From assembly GCF_024722015.1 (NCBI RefSeq), contig NZ_JANQBD010000002.1, positions 1 through 64,000 on the forward strand: a DNA stretch of 64,000 nucleotides, read 5' to 3'. The notes beneath the pieces are model-generated. The model made no database searches. It was not told the DNA's origin and saw only the letters and a list, made by a program, of their open reading frames with translations. Positions 52,490-61,399 of the stretch are shown piece after piece. Every line of letters starts with the position of its first letter. The first letter of the stretch is position 1. Made by a program: the position numbers and the translations under genes. This stretch comes from Paenibacillus radicis (ex Xue et al. 2023) (lineage in GTDB: Bacteria > Bacillota > Bacilli > Paenibacillales > NBRC-103111).

Positions 52490-53449
52490 TTAGTAAACTC
52501 CTTCTTCCCCAAACCTTTTAGCCATCCAGTTAGCCGTTAACACTAATACTAAGCCGACTACCGATTTAAACATCCCGACGGTGGCACTATAGCTATACTG
52601 GCCTTGCGAAAGTCCTTTTAAGAACACATAAGTGTCGAAAACTTCCCCGACGTCCCGGTTGGTCGGAGACAGCATCAGGAAGATATGCTCGAAGCCGCTG
52701 TCCAGGAACGATCCAAGTCGCAGGATGAGAAGGATAACAATGGTGCTTCGGATCGCCGGAAGCGTAATATGCCAAAGTTGTCTCCAACGATTGGCTCCGT
52801 CCATGCGGGCTGCTTCATATAATTGAAGATCCACTCCCGATAAAGCGGCAAGGAAGATAATCGTCCCCCAACCGACTTCTTTCCATATGGATTGCGTGAC
52901 TATCAACGTTCGGAACCAATCCGCTTCCAATAAGAAGGCAATTTTCTTGCCGGTCAATGCGTAAATCAGCTCATTCAATACGCCTCCTTCCGTGGTTAAC
53001 AGTAAGTAGAAAATCCCGACGACTACGACCCATGATACGAAGTGGGGAATGTACATCAGTGTCTGAACAAATCGTTTGAATCTTTCTCTTCTCACCTCAT
53101 TCATCATCAGAGCCAAAACAATTGGCATCGGAAAGAAGAATATCATGTTGTAAACGGCAAGTAACACTGTGTTTCGGAACAGCTCCCAGAAAATCGGCTC
53201 GCCGAAAAATCGCTCAAAGTGCTTCAACCCGACAAAAGGGCTGTTAAAGATGCCGATATGCGGTTTAAAGTCTTGAAATGCGATGACCAAGCCGTACATG
53301 GGCACATACCTGAAAATCAGGAAGTACAATATTCCCGGTAGAGCCATAATGTACAACCATTTGTCCCGGATTATTTCGCGCATAAACTTATTTGTGACTT
53401 GTAACTTTCTTGCAGGTATTACGGTTGATAAATCTGCTTTTACTGACAT
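52490..53449 (-). CDS. Carbohydrate ABC transporter permease (LplB type)
   Basis: A 319-residue permease, first gene of the second importer operon. It has FRYVPMYGLVIAFQDFKP near the N-terminus, the EAA loop YEAARMDGANRWRQLWHITL, and about six membrane helices. The 250 nt upstream holds the regulator's terminator and three copies of a 16-bp motif (53530-53622) that is also found upstream of the regulator gene. Transcription is therefore probably switched on by that regulator. Confidence 0.92.
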   Translation of the reverse strand: MSVKADLSTVIPARKLQVTNKFMREIIRDKWLYIMALPGILYFLIFRYVPMYGLVIAFQDFKPHIGIFNSPFVGLKHFERFFGEPIFWELFRNTVLLAVYNMIFFFPMPIVLALMMNEVRRERFKRFVQTLMYIPHFVSWVVVVGIFYLLLTTEGGVLNELIYALTGKKIAFLLEADWFRTLIVTQSIWKEVGWGTIIFLAALSGVDLQLYEAARMDGANRWRQLWHITLPAIRSTIVILLILRLGSFLDSGFEHIFLMLSPTNRDVGEVFDTYVFLKGLSQGQYSYSATVGMFKSVVGLVLVLTANWMAKRFGEEGVY

Positions 53450-53529
53450 GCAACATCCCCTTCCAATCGACTATGAATGACCAATATTGGCTCATGCTTC
53501 GATTGTGCATCAGCCTCCTGGAACAATAA

Positions 53530-53622
53530 ATAGTCTGTTTTTGACAACTCTTCAAACCTGGATCTACCGCCTTGCACAGAGGGAAAATAGACTGGTTTTG
53601 ACTTGCATAGTCCGTTTTTGAT
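53530..53622. promoter_or_regulatory. Three direct repeats, candidate regulator binding sites
   Basis: ATAGTCTGTTTTTGAC (53530), ATAGACTGGTTTTGAC (53587) and ATAGTCCGTTTTTGAT (53607) are direct repeats. The last two are exactly 20 bp apart, about two helical turns, as for AraC-family half-sites. They lie 80-175 nt upstream of the first permease gene. Confidence 0.65.
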
Positions 53623-53650
53623 TATGGTGCGAAGCCCTTGAGCAGCAAGG

Positions 53651-53677
53651 AAAAACCCGACGGGATTAACCGTCGGG
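53651..53677 (-). terminator. Terminator of the membrane AraC regulator gene
   Basis: CCCGACGG-GATTAA-CCGTCGGG stem, followed on the minus strand by TTTTTCC, 23 nt after the regulator stop at 53700. Confidence 0.9.
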
Positions 53678-53699
53678 CCTGGTTCTTTGTGTGCTATGT

Positions 53700-56048
53700 T
53701 CAATTCTTAATATGGGTATGCAGCTCCCGATATTGACCGGGGGTCATGCTCGTGACTTTACGGAACGTTCGGATAAAGGCTGTACTGTTCGTATAATTGA
53801 CCTTCTCCGCAACCTCGGAGATTTTCAAGGTGGAGTGCTGCAGCCAATGCTTGGCGACATTCATCCGATACTCCGCCAAATAATCGATAAAGTTGATGCC
53901 CAGCTCTTTTTTGAATACTCGACTTAAGTAAGCCGGATGGAAGTTTAAGCTTTCCGCGCAGGATTCCAGAGAGATATTTTGATTGTACAGCTCATGTACG
54001 AGCCTCATCATTTGATTCGCGATATTGACATATTGAGTCTCTGCTTGCTTGGTCAAATAGGATGTAACCGGATCAAACAGACATTCACAGAACCATTGCA
54101 TTATTTCGTCTAACGCGTTCAGCTTTTGAAAATAATCGATGGTGGCTTGTTCGCCAAGAACCTTACGTATGGGAATGCCTAGCTCTTGAATCAGTTGATA
54201 GACTCGGGAAATCAATTGCAGCATCAACGGCGAAAACTCATGAGAGTATGCCTCCTTCTGGATCACAGCTTCCATGTATTCCCGGAAGACTAGATGGACG
54301 CGCTCTTGGTCGGCCAGCTTGAGAGCCCCTACCAATTGGTCCTCTAAAATCTTCAGCTGAGAATATACGGCCGACTTATTGCCTTGCGTCGAGTCGATAT
54401 CCTCGAAGTGTACAATCAGCTCCTGCCCGAGACTGATTCTTCGACGCAGCGCTTCCAAGCATTCACTGTATGCTCGCACAGCCTCCCTAAGCTGATCGAA
54501 TGGGCGGCTGATACCGATACTAATTTTAACCTGCAGATACTGCTGAATACTCTCTTTCAACATTTGTGCCGTATCATGCAACTGCTGCTTCAGCAGTAAA
54601 TGATCGTTTTCTTCACAGGCCAACAGAGACACTTGCGACTGATCGATCAGGATCGGACTAAACCGGTTAGCCTGCGGCAACAGTTCGCAGACAATGTTAT
54701 TTATGGCAAACAGAAGCAGTTCTCTATCGTGTTCCCGGTATTTGGTAAATTGCATCGTATCGATTTGTATGGTGAGGACTACGAGCTTATTCCACTCCGT
54801 CGGAAAATCGAAAATCTTCGTTCGATACAAGAAATCGCTTTCCGAGATCAATCCGCTAAACAGCTTCAATACGAAAAACTCTTTCAGATGGTCGTATTGA
54901 CCGATAATTTGCTGCTGCAGTTGCTTCCCGGTGCTGGATAGTGTGCGAAACCTTTCTTCGATAATCCACAATTCATCCGAGCCCGATTCCGGCTGCTCCG
55001 ATGCCCCAACTTCCTTGGAATATTCGAACAACCGGCGGATCGGCGTATACATGCGTCGGCTCCCTAGCCAAGCAAACAGGAATACGATGACGAAGATGAC
55101 TACGCAAAGGGCCAGCGTAATCCCCCCGATTTTACGTGATTTTGTCGTGATTTCTTCAAGTGAAACGACCGATACGTAAATCCAGCCGTTATAGTTCGAT
55201 ACACGGTAATTAACCAACACCGGAGTACCGTTCAAAATCTCATTGACAAAACCGACTTCCTCGTTCGCTTCTTTTGCTTTATTAACGATATCCGTATTGA
55301 TCTCGGAGTAATTGCCTTTTGTTACAGATAGAAAGTCGTTGCCGTCGCGGTCCAAAATATATTTTTCACCCAAACGATTATTCTGAGTAAGCAGCTCCTT
55401 GAATTCTTTCATAGCAATATCAATAATTAGCAATTCGCGGGGAGTGTTCGGGCTGGGGATTGCCGGAATTTTGCATACCAGACTGATGGAATTCACCACA
55501 TTCGTATCCGACACAGCATCTCCCTCGCTCTCTGAGGACAGATTCACATATTTGCGGTATACCCAGAACATGTTATTTCGATGCTTCGTATATTCCATAA
55601 TTTGTTGCCGATACGGATGGGTGCTAAAGCTGCGGAATAAACTGAAATTGACAATCCAATCGTCGTACAGGTTAATCAGCGATGCGTCGGTTACGCGGGC
55701 AAACGTCTGAAGGCTGTATAAACCTTTGGATAAGTCCCGAATCCTGGTGAAATCGTAAGGATCAAGCGGCTGAATGGCCGAATTGATCACGATCGTTGAA
55801 TTCATGTATTGTATGGCCGAAAGCTCAAGAGTCTTCAGCACCTGCTCTACGCGAATTTGAGTTTGCTGCAAGATCTGGGCATTGCTTTCATTGGCGTTAT
55901 CTTTTATATCCCCGGAAGCCATATAGTAAGAGGTTGCCCCGATGAACAACACCGGAATGGCTCCCAATACAATGCCGAATACGATTAACCGCAACAGAAA
56001 CTTAGGCACAGTCCCGCACCCTTTCTTTAACTTGAAATGACTTGCCAT
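53700..56048 (-). CDS. One-component membrane AraC regulator (YtdP-like)
   Basis: A 782-residue transmembrane transcription factor. TM1 is at about 16-42, followed by an extracellular Cache-like sensor of about 260 residues and TM2 at about 305-328 (ALCVVIFVIVFLFAWLG). A cytoplasmic linker of about 350 residues leads to an AraC domain at about 680-780 (AYLSRVFKKELGINFIDYL; STAFIRTFRKVTSMTPGQY). It senses an external ligand and directly activates the adjacent importer, without a kinase, unlike the first system at 5-14 kb. The ATG at 56048 is the only good Met before TM1, but no strong ribosome-binding site is visible. Three motif copies upstream suggest autoregulation. Confidence 0.9.
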   Translation of the reverse strand: MASHFKLKKGCGTVPKFLLRLIVFGIVLGAIPVLFIGATSYYMASGDIKDNANESNAQILQQTQIRVEQVLKTLELSAIQYMNSTIVINSAIQPLDPYDFTRIRDLSKGLYSLQTFARVTDASLINLYDDWIVNFSLFRSFSTHPYRQQIMEYTKHRNNMFWVYRKYVNLSSESEGDAVSDTNVVNSISLVCKIPAIPSPNTPRELLIIDIAMKEFKELLTQNNRLGEKYILDRDGNDFLSVTKGNYSEINTDIVNKAKEANEEVGFVNEILNGTPVLVNYRVSNYNGWIYVSVVSLEEITTKSRKIGGITLALCVVIFVIVFLFAWLGSRRMYTPIRRLFEYSKEVGASEQPESGSDELWIIEERFRTLSSTGKQLQQQIIGQYDHLKEFFVLKLFSGLISESDFLYRTKIFDFPTEWNKLVVLTIQIDTMQFTKYREHDRELLLFAINNIVCELLPQANRFSPILIDQSQVSLLACEENDHLLLKQQLHDTAQMLKESIQQYLQVKISIGISRPFDQLREAVRAYSECLEALRRRISLGQELIVHFEDIDSTQGNKSAVYSQLKILEDQLVGALKLADQERVHLVFREYMEAVIQKEAYSHEFSPLMLQLISRVYQLIQELGIPIRKVLGEQATIDYFQKLNALDEIMQWFCECLFDPVTSYLTKQAETQYVNIANQMMRLVHELYNQNISLESCAESLNFHPAYLSRVFKKELGINFIDYLAEYRMNVAKHWLQHSTLKISEVAEKVNYTNSTAFIRTFRKVTSMTPGQYRELHTHIKN

Positions 56049-56132
56049 AGGCCGAAAATCACAAACAAGGTCTTGTAAACGGTTTCTTAATGAATGGTAT
56101 TTATATTGTAGAGGTACATATCATTACAAGCG

Positions 56133-56195
56133 ATAGCTCTTATTTAACTCCTTTAGTAAAAATAGTCCCCTTAACGTGTATAGTCTCTTTTTAAC
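56133..56195. promoter_or_regulatory. Direct repeats upstream of the regulator gene
   Basis: ATAGCTCTTATTTAAC (56133), the shorter ATAGTCCCCTTAAC (56162) and ATAGTCTCTTTTTAAC (56180) resemble the three motifs at 53530-53622 in the same orientation. They lie 85-150 nt before the regulator start. Confidence 0.55.
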
Positions 56196-56229
56196 CTGCA
56201 AGTCTTGGTGGAAGCATCAACAAAAAACA

Positions 56230-56258
56230 GACCAAAACTGAAAAATACAGTCTTGGTC
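56230..56258 (-). terminator. Hairpin with T-run in the regulator 5' region
   Basis: GACCAAAACTG-AAAAATA-CAGTCTTGGTC (one mismatch). On the minus strand it is followed by TGTTTTTTG. It lies between two divergent genes, upstream of the regulator, so it may be a leader attenuator or may guard against readthrough. The rest of 56049-56403 shows only the direct repeats. Confidence 0.45.
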
Positions 56259-56403
56259 TACTTTTCTGTTAATGCTCAACTGACAAGATAAAAACCTTTT
56301 TAAAATTCTATCTAATAAATGCTCACTATAATTAGCACCTACCGAGTTGCCGAGAGCGTAAAAATTTGTATATAGCAGGAATACATAAACTTATAGAGAA
56401 ATA

Positions 56404-57600
56404 GTGAAAATCAACTCAGAAAGTTGGATGATTATGCAGTGTAATCATGATAGCCTTCGTTCGATATTAATTTCTTCAATCCCGAAAATTTTGGATACGC
56501 ATTTCGATGCTATCCGTAACCAAAGCCATGAAGCAGATATGTTTGTTCAGACACAGCAAGATTTTTTAATCGCGAGTATCACAGAGATTCAGACAGATAT
56601 GATCCATGCATTATTTATGAAATCACCTAAATATAGTGACTATTTGATTTCATCGCAAGCACAAGGATATGAGCAAGGAAAGTTTACAGCTAACACTTTA
56701 GGTGAGCACGATCAGATCGTTCTGGAAATAAGCAAAAACTTAAATTTAACTTCCCAAGGCATCATGATTGACATTATCGAAGAGTATGTGGATGATTCTA
56801 ATGACCGTGTGTTTTTTGTCAACCGCTTAATGGAATGTAATTGGAATCGTTTTACCGGCTTTGCTCAAGGCTATCTGGCAAGTAAAGAACAACAGATTGA
56901 TCATTTACATTCGCAAAAGGTATCAGTAATGGGACAAATGGCAGCAGGTATGGCTCATGAAATACGGAATCCACTAGCGTCAATCAAAGGTTTCGCACAA
57001 CTAGCTAAGCACAAACTTCTGCAGCCGGTAATTAAGGCGGACGAACTGACTCATTATCTTGATTTATGTATTAATGAAATAAATTCCCTAAATAGGTTAG
57101 TTACGGACTTCCTGCTGTTGGCACGAAAAAGCGATAACATAAATCATGACGAGACAGTTGTTGATGTAAAAAGGGTTTTACAAAGAGTTATCGGCATTGT
57201 AGATCAGATCGTATTAAGCGATGAGATTGATCTTACAACAAATATTTCCGAGCAAGAACTTTTCACCTATGGCGACGCCTCTCAACTTGAGCAAGTGTTC
57301 TTGAATATATTGAAAAACGCTATCGATTCCATTTCGAAAACGAATGGTGTGATACAAATTTTGGCTGCAACAGCTGCTAATAACATTTTCATTAAAATCG
57401 CTGATAATGGGACCGGCATGTCTCAGGAAACTCTGGATCGAATCTACGATCCATTCTTTACGACTAAGGAAACCGGGACGGGCATAGGCTTATCTATTTG
57501 CAAACAGTTAATTGAACGCCATAATGGAAGGATAGAGCACAAATCTGAAATTGGAAATGGAACCATCGCAACGATCGTTTTGCCAATATATAGACAATGA
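56404..57600 (+). CDS. Soluble sensor histidine kinase
   Basis: A 398-residue kinase without transmembrane segments. An N-terminal sensory region of about 175 residues has no recognised domain. A HisKA domain follows, with phospho-accepting His185 in GMAHEIRNPLASIKGFAQL. The HATPase carries N box NILKNAIDSI, DNGTGMS, FFTTKE and GTGIGL. The form resembles sporulation-type (KinB/KinE-like) or Atu-type kinases of Bacillales. There is no response regulator beside it, so it is an orphan. The GTG at 56404 has only a weak GAGA site; later ATGs (codons 9 and 11) are alternative starts. Confidence 0.88.
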   Translation: MKINSESWMIMQCNHDSLRSILISSIPKILDTHFDAIRNQSHEADMFVQTQQDFLIASITEIQTDMIHALFMKSPKYSDYLISSQAQGYEQGKFTANTLGEHDQIVLEISKNLNLTSQGIMIDIIEEYVDDSNDRVFFVNRLMECNWNRFTGFAQGYLASKEQQIDHLHSQKVSVMGQMAAGMAHEIRNPLASIKGFAQLAKHKLLQPVIKADELTHYLDLCINEINSLNRLVTDFLLLARKSDNINHDETVVDVKRVLQRVIGIVDQIVLSDEIDLTTNISEQELFTYGDASQLEQVFLNILKNAIDSISKTNGVIQILAATAANNIFIKIADNGTGMSQETLDRIYDPFFTTKETGTGIGLSICKQLIERHNGRIEHKSEIGNGTIATIVLPIYRQ

Positions 57601-57653
57601 CATTCTGGACAAATGAGGATGTTGCACCGATAAAAAGCCGCGCCGCTCTAAAT

Positions 57654-57682
57654 GGAGGAGAACAAGCAATTTGCTCTCCTCC
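57654..57682 (+). terminator. Putative terminator of the kinase gene
   Basis: GGAGGAGA ... TCTCCTCC 8-bp stem with a loop of about 13 nt, 54 nt after the kinase stop. The following T-tract is poor (TCTTCG). The remainder of 57683-57770 has no recognised feature. Confidence 0.45.
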
Positions 57683-57771
57683 TCTTCGCCAGCTGCCGCT
57701 ATAGCTGATATCGTAAAATAAAAAAAGCCGCAAAATAAGCAGCGTCGTATGCATGTATGTTCTTGTCTCCT

Positions 57772-57807
57772 GAAAGCAAAGAGGAGCTGTCTCACTGCCT
57801 GCTCCTC
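57772..57807 (-). repeat. Dispersed hairpin repeat acting as terminator
   Basis: GAGGAGC-N13-GCTCCTC, followed on the minus strand by TTTGCTTTC, 54 nt after the stop of the SDR gene at 57861. It has the same GAGGAGCTG core as the other family members. Confidence 0.7.
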
Positions 57808-57860
57808 CACTTTTGTTACTCGTTAGAGCTTAATAATGTTGCGGTAGTATATAGGTTAGC

Positions 57861-58652
57861 TTAAAAAACTGTAGGCACCATGCCTCCGTCCATACGGATT
57901 GGAGAACCTTTAAATGCCGATGCATAAGGGCTGCATACGAATGCAGCAAGCCTGCCGATTTCAAATGGCTTGATGAACCGCTGTATTTCGGATTGGGGCA
58001 GGTTTGCAGCCATAAATTTTTTCTCTTTTTCCGAAAATGCCATATCATCCGGAAACAAATTGTCAATGATTTGATATACATTTTCGGAAAGCGTTGGTCC
58101 TGGCATGATCGTATTGGATGTGACTTCCGTTCCTATCGTTAGTTTAGATAAGCTTTTTGACAGTGATAATAACATAGATTTGGTCATGCAATACTGAGGC
58201 ATTTGCCCTGAAGGCATAATCGCTTCTTCACTTGCAATGAAAAGTATTCGTCCATAATTGTTTTTCAACATTTGAGGCAAATAAAATTTAGATAAACCAT
58301 TAGCGGCAAGGACATTCGTTCGAAAGTATTTTTCCCATATTTCATCGTCAACGTCCTCATATGACATGATTTCATAAATACCCATATTGTTAACCAGAAT
58401 ATCAACATCGGGATATTTCTCAAATAAAGCTTCTCTTTGCTGCATATCCACAATATCGGCTGTAGCATTACGAGGGGAGGTAGATGGGAACTCCGACTTC
58501 AATTCATTTACCGTTCGTTCTACCACTTCATTATTCCGTCCATTAACGAGGACATTGACACCTTCTCTGGCAAGTTCAATGGCAATTGCTTTCCCTATAC
58601 CCCTCGTCGATCCAGTTACTAAAGCTGTTTTGTTCCTTAATCCCATATCCAT
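57861..58652 (-). CDS. SDR-family oxidoreductase
   Basis: A 263-residue classical SDR: cofactor motif TGSTRGIG (about 13-20), NNMG after strand 4, and catalytic Ser (IASEEA) with YCMTK (YxxxK). The C-terminus has the usual GSPIRMDGGM. NAD(P)-dependent oxidation/reduction of an unknown substrate. The ATG at 58652 follows AAAGGAG; the longer frame to 58676 covers that site. The neighbouring AraC gene upstream on the same strand may be its regulator, a common pairing. Confidence 0.88.
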   Translation of the reverse strand: MDMGLRNKTALVTGSTRGIGKAIAIELAREGVNVLVNGRNNEVVERTVNELKSEFPSTSPRNATADIVDMQQREALFEKYPDVDILVNNMGIYEIMSYEDVDDEIWEKYFRTNVLAANGLSKFYLPQMLKNNYGRILFIASEEAIMPSGQMPQYCMTKSMLLSLSKSLSKLTIGTEVTSNTIMPGPTLSENVYQIIDNLFPDDMAFSEKEKKFMAANLPQSEIQRFIKPFEIGRLAAFVCSPYASAFKGSPIRMDGGMVPTVF

Positions 58653-58853
58653 AATATATATCTCCTTTGTTGTCATCCGCAGTAAGCTGATTAGAAGTTA
58701 TTATTGAAACATCCTTGTGCTCCGGATAGAGATTATATTACCTTGTCTGGATCGTTCGGTAACTAGCGTACAACGCCAAATTTCTTGTTTAACCCGCCAA
58801 ATAATGAAACCCGGAAAGTGCTACCCTTGAGTAGAACCGTTAGGTTGGTGATT

Positions 58854-59864
58854 CTATGACGACAGATTTGCCCCTAAATATTCAGAACGCCATTTTGCAG
58901 GAGTATCCCCTTCCCAAAGGCGAAAGGCGCGGTAAAATGAGTTCTGATCTTCATACCCAATTAAGAATGCCACTTCTTTTATGTCAAGCTTAGGGTCTGC
59001 CAAGTATTCCCGTGCCTGTTCATGCCGTGCCTGTGTCAACAGCTGATTGAAAGTTGTCCCTTCGTCAGTAAGACGGCGCTGCAGGGTACGATCGCTCATG
59101 CCCAACTCACTCGCCACAGCCCGAATGTCAAGGCGCCCTCCGGTTAGGCTGCGTTTCAAGATCCACTTGACCATCTCGGGGATTGAACGACTGCGCTGTT
59201 CATCCAACGATTGGTCCAAGACGGGAGTCAGGATCTCCAGCAACTCTTTGTTATACGAAATAAAGAGGCGGTCCAGATCTCTTCGATGCAGCGTCAATCG
59301 GTTCTCGGCTGCTCCAATCCGGATAGGGCATCCGAAGTAAGCTTCAAGGGCTTTTACATCGCCCATCGAGTGGGAAAATTCTACGGACCTTGCAGTTAAA
59401 TGCTGGCCGGTGCCGCGTCGCCCAAGCTCTAGAAGAAAGGCCAGCGTGGTGCCAACCAACATTGGCGGTCCGGGTTGCTCGCTGCGCATCCAGTCCAATT
59501 CGATTGTACAGCGTTCACCCTCTTCGGTTATACACAAGCTTTCCGGAGGGCATAGTTGTTTGTACCGGGCCATTCGGTTAAGGCCATCGCGATAATCACG
59601 AGCATGGTAGGTCGCTAAGACGGTCGGTGGATATTGTGTCGTTTCAAAGACGCTTACAAGCTTGATGATTCCGATGGCTGTGTCACCAACGAGATCGGAG
59701 TATGCTTGCCAGATTCTGAAATATTGGGCGGCGGTGACTGCGGCTGGTTCTGTAATAATGGTGAGCGGCAGCTGCGCTTTGCGAGCAACATCGTGTGGGG
59801 CAATGCCTAATTGTTGTAATCCCGTCCAAAATCCCATTGGTAATTTTATACGGTCAGATTTCAT
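58854..59864 (-). CDS. AraC regulator with Arabinose_bd-type N-domain
   Basis: A 336-residue AraC-family activator. An N-terminal domain of about 190 residues of the Arabinose_bd (PF12625) type, with FRIWQAYSDLVGDTAIGI near 48-65, precedes the two-helix-turn-helix domain at about 235-330 (RAVASELGMSDRTLQRRL; EVAFLIGYEDQNSFYRAF). This architecture (OruR/ArgR/VirS-like) is far commoner in Proteobacteria than in Bacillales, and the base composition is more G/C-rich than its neighbours, so horizontal acquisition is likely. The SDR gene downstream on the same strand is the probable target. Confidence 0.87.
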   Translation of the reverse strand: MKSDRIKLPMGFWTGLQQLGIAPHDVARKAQLPLTIITEPAAVTAAQYFRIWQAYSDLVGDTAIGIIKLVSVFETTQYPPTVLATYHARDYRDGLNRMARYKQLCPPESLCITEEGERCTIELDWMRSEQPGPPMLVGTTLAFLLELGRRGTGQHLTARSVEFSHSMGDVKALEAYFGCPIRIGAAENRLTLHRRDLDRLFISYNKELLEILTPVLDQSLDEQRSRSIPEMVKWILKRSLTGGRLDIRAVASELGMSDRTLQRRLTDEGTTFNQLLTQARHEQAREYLADPKLDIKEVAFLIGYEDQNSFYRAFRLWEGDTPAKWRSEYLGANLSS

Positions 59865-59921
59865 TACGTATGGATCTCCTTTAGTTGCTTACCTACTCAT
59901 TCCGGCTATGATTGCATTACT

Positions 59922-60395
59922 TCATTTTAGCGTTTTAATATACCATGTATCACAGGCAAAATGTTCCGTTGCATTTAATGGCTTTTCTAATTGAATGAAC
60001 CCATTCTTTTTGTAAAACTTATTGGCTGCAACCATATTGCTAAGAGTTTCAAGATAACATTTTTCATAGTACTGTTTTGCATAATCTAGGGCAACCTGCA
60101 GTAACTCGCTTGAAATTCCTGTGCCTCGTGTTTCTTTAAATGCATACATCTTTTGCAATTCACATATATCTGGCCAGCCCATCACGGGTCCTATACCACA
60201 ACCAGCTACTATTTTTTTATTTTCCTCAACAACCCAATATTTAGAACCCTCATTTTTATACAGATTATAAAAATCCCCTAAACTCGGATCAGACCAAGCA
60301 GTCCCAGGTTTATTCGCCCCAAATTCCACCAAACAAGTTCTAATAAGGTACTCTACTTGTTTATTATCTTGTTCCTCTATCTCTCTTATCAACAT
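59922..60395 (-). CDS. GNAT-family N-acetyltransferase
   Basis: A 157-residue GNAT with motif A LQKMYAFKETRGTGISSELL (about 80-99) and motif B FYKKNGF. The segment GCGIGPVMGWPDICELQKMY is typical of the small YjcF/ElaA-like subgroup, though I would not name a substrate. It begins at an ATG after AGAGAGG. It lies next to, and on the same strand as, the ICMT-like gene. Confidence 0.87.
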   Translation of the reverse strand: MLIREIEEQDNKQVEYLIRTCLVEFGANKPGTAWSDPSLGDFYNLYKNEGSKYWVVEENKKIVAGCGIGPVMGWPDICELQKMYAFKETRGTGISSELLQVALDYAKQYYEKCYLETLSNMVAANKFYKKNGFIQLEKPLNATEHFACDTWYIKTLK

Positions 60396-60497
60396 GAGGT
60401 AAACCTCTCTATCTTTTTTTTGGTTACCTTCTATTTTAGCATCGTTTTCCGTTGGTGTAACTAAATGCCACTAGAAACCAAATATAGCTTTGAAACT

Positions 60498-61160
60498 TTA
60501 CCAAATAAAGGGAATTAAATGATAACGTGTTTTCTTACAATATTCCTCATATCCTTTTAACTCTTTTAACAATACTTTTTCTTCATTTAACAGCCTTAGA
60601 ACGATAAAAATGATTATAGTAATCGAGGGAATCACTGCCCAAATTGAACCTAATGCCAGAGGCGTGAAAAGTATAATAAATATAGCCCCGGTATACATTG
60701 GATGCCGAACTAACGCGTATGGACCTGTAGTGATAACTTTCTGGTTCTCTTTCACTTCAATTATGGCAGACGTATAAGAATTCTCTTTAAAAACAAAGAA
60801 AACAATCGAAAAGCCAAGTAAGACGATAACATCTGCAACGAATAAAATAAATAAAGGAACATTTGACCAACCAAACCGATAGTCTAAACTAGGAAGGACT
60901 AACAATCCGACAAAAGAAATTCCCGATATGGTTTGGAAAATTTTTTGTTCCTTTTCTTTTTCTTTAGCATTACTTCTCCTCTCTATCAGTTCAGGATCCC
61001 TCTTCAAAAAATAACCATTGATAATGAACGTTGAACCTAAAAAGATCACAAAATAAATCCATGCCTCCCAAAAGTTAAAAGATCCTGCGGGCAAAAAGAG
61101 AAAAATAAAGAAAACGATTGAAAACAGGAGCGTCCTAAAGTAGATTTTTTTCTTTAACAA
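60498..61160 (-). CDS. ICMT/PEMT-like membrane methyltransferase
   Basis: A 220-residue membrane protein with about five hydrophobic segments and the cofactor motif TGPYALVRHPMYTGAIFI (about 145-162) diagnostic of the isoprenylcysteine carboxyl methyltransferase/phospholipid methyltransferase superfamily. ERR near residue 60 and NEEKVLLKELKGYEEYCKKT at the end are also typical. In bacteria the acceptor substrate is generally unknown. It is a single gene, with a terminator upstream of its promoter that belongs to the esterase gene. Confidence 0.87.
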   Translation of the reverse strand: MLKKKIYFRTLLFSIVFFIFLFLPAGSFNFWEAWIYFVIFLGSTFIINGYFLKRDPELIERRSNAKEKEKEQKIFQTISGISFVGLLVLPSLDYRFGWSNVPLFILFVADVIVLLGFSIVFFVFKENSYTSAIIEVKENQKVITTGPYALVRHPMYTGAIFIILFTPLALGSIWAVIPSITIIIFIVLRLLNEEKVLLKELKGYEEYCKKTRYHLIPFIW

Positions 61161-61273
61161 AAATTACACCTCCCCTAAAAATAGTTTCTTCAAAATGGCT
61201 CAAACTTACACTTGGATAACCACCCTCGTTTCCCTTATTTATGGTATTATCCTGCTGTCTCAAGACAGGATTG

Positions 61274-61308
61274 CAAAAAAAGCTCCTTCACAAGGAGAGA
61301 GCTTTTTT
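61274..61308 (-). terminator. Terminator of the GNAT-esterase operon
   Basis: AAAAAAAGCTC ... GAGAGCTTTTTT, an A-flanked stem with poly-A on the left and poly-T on the right, efficient in both directions. It lies about 90 nt after the esterase stop at 61400. Confidence 0.85.
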
Positions 61309-61399
61309 CTTTAATTTCCTATACTCTTCTATGCAGTTAATTGGGATCCAGCGGCTGTAAGAAATCAACTTGGACCACTTTCGTCAGTTTCTCGGTTAA

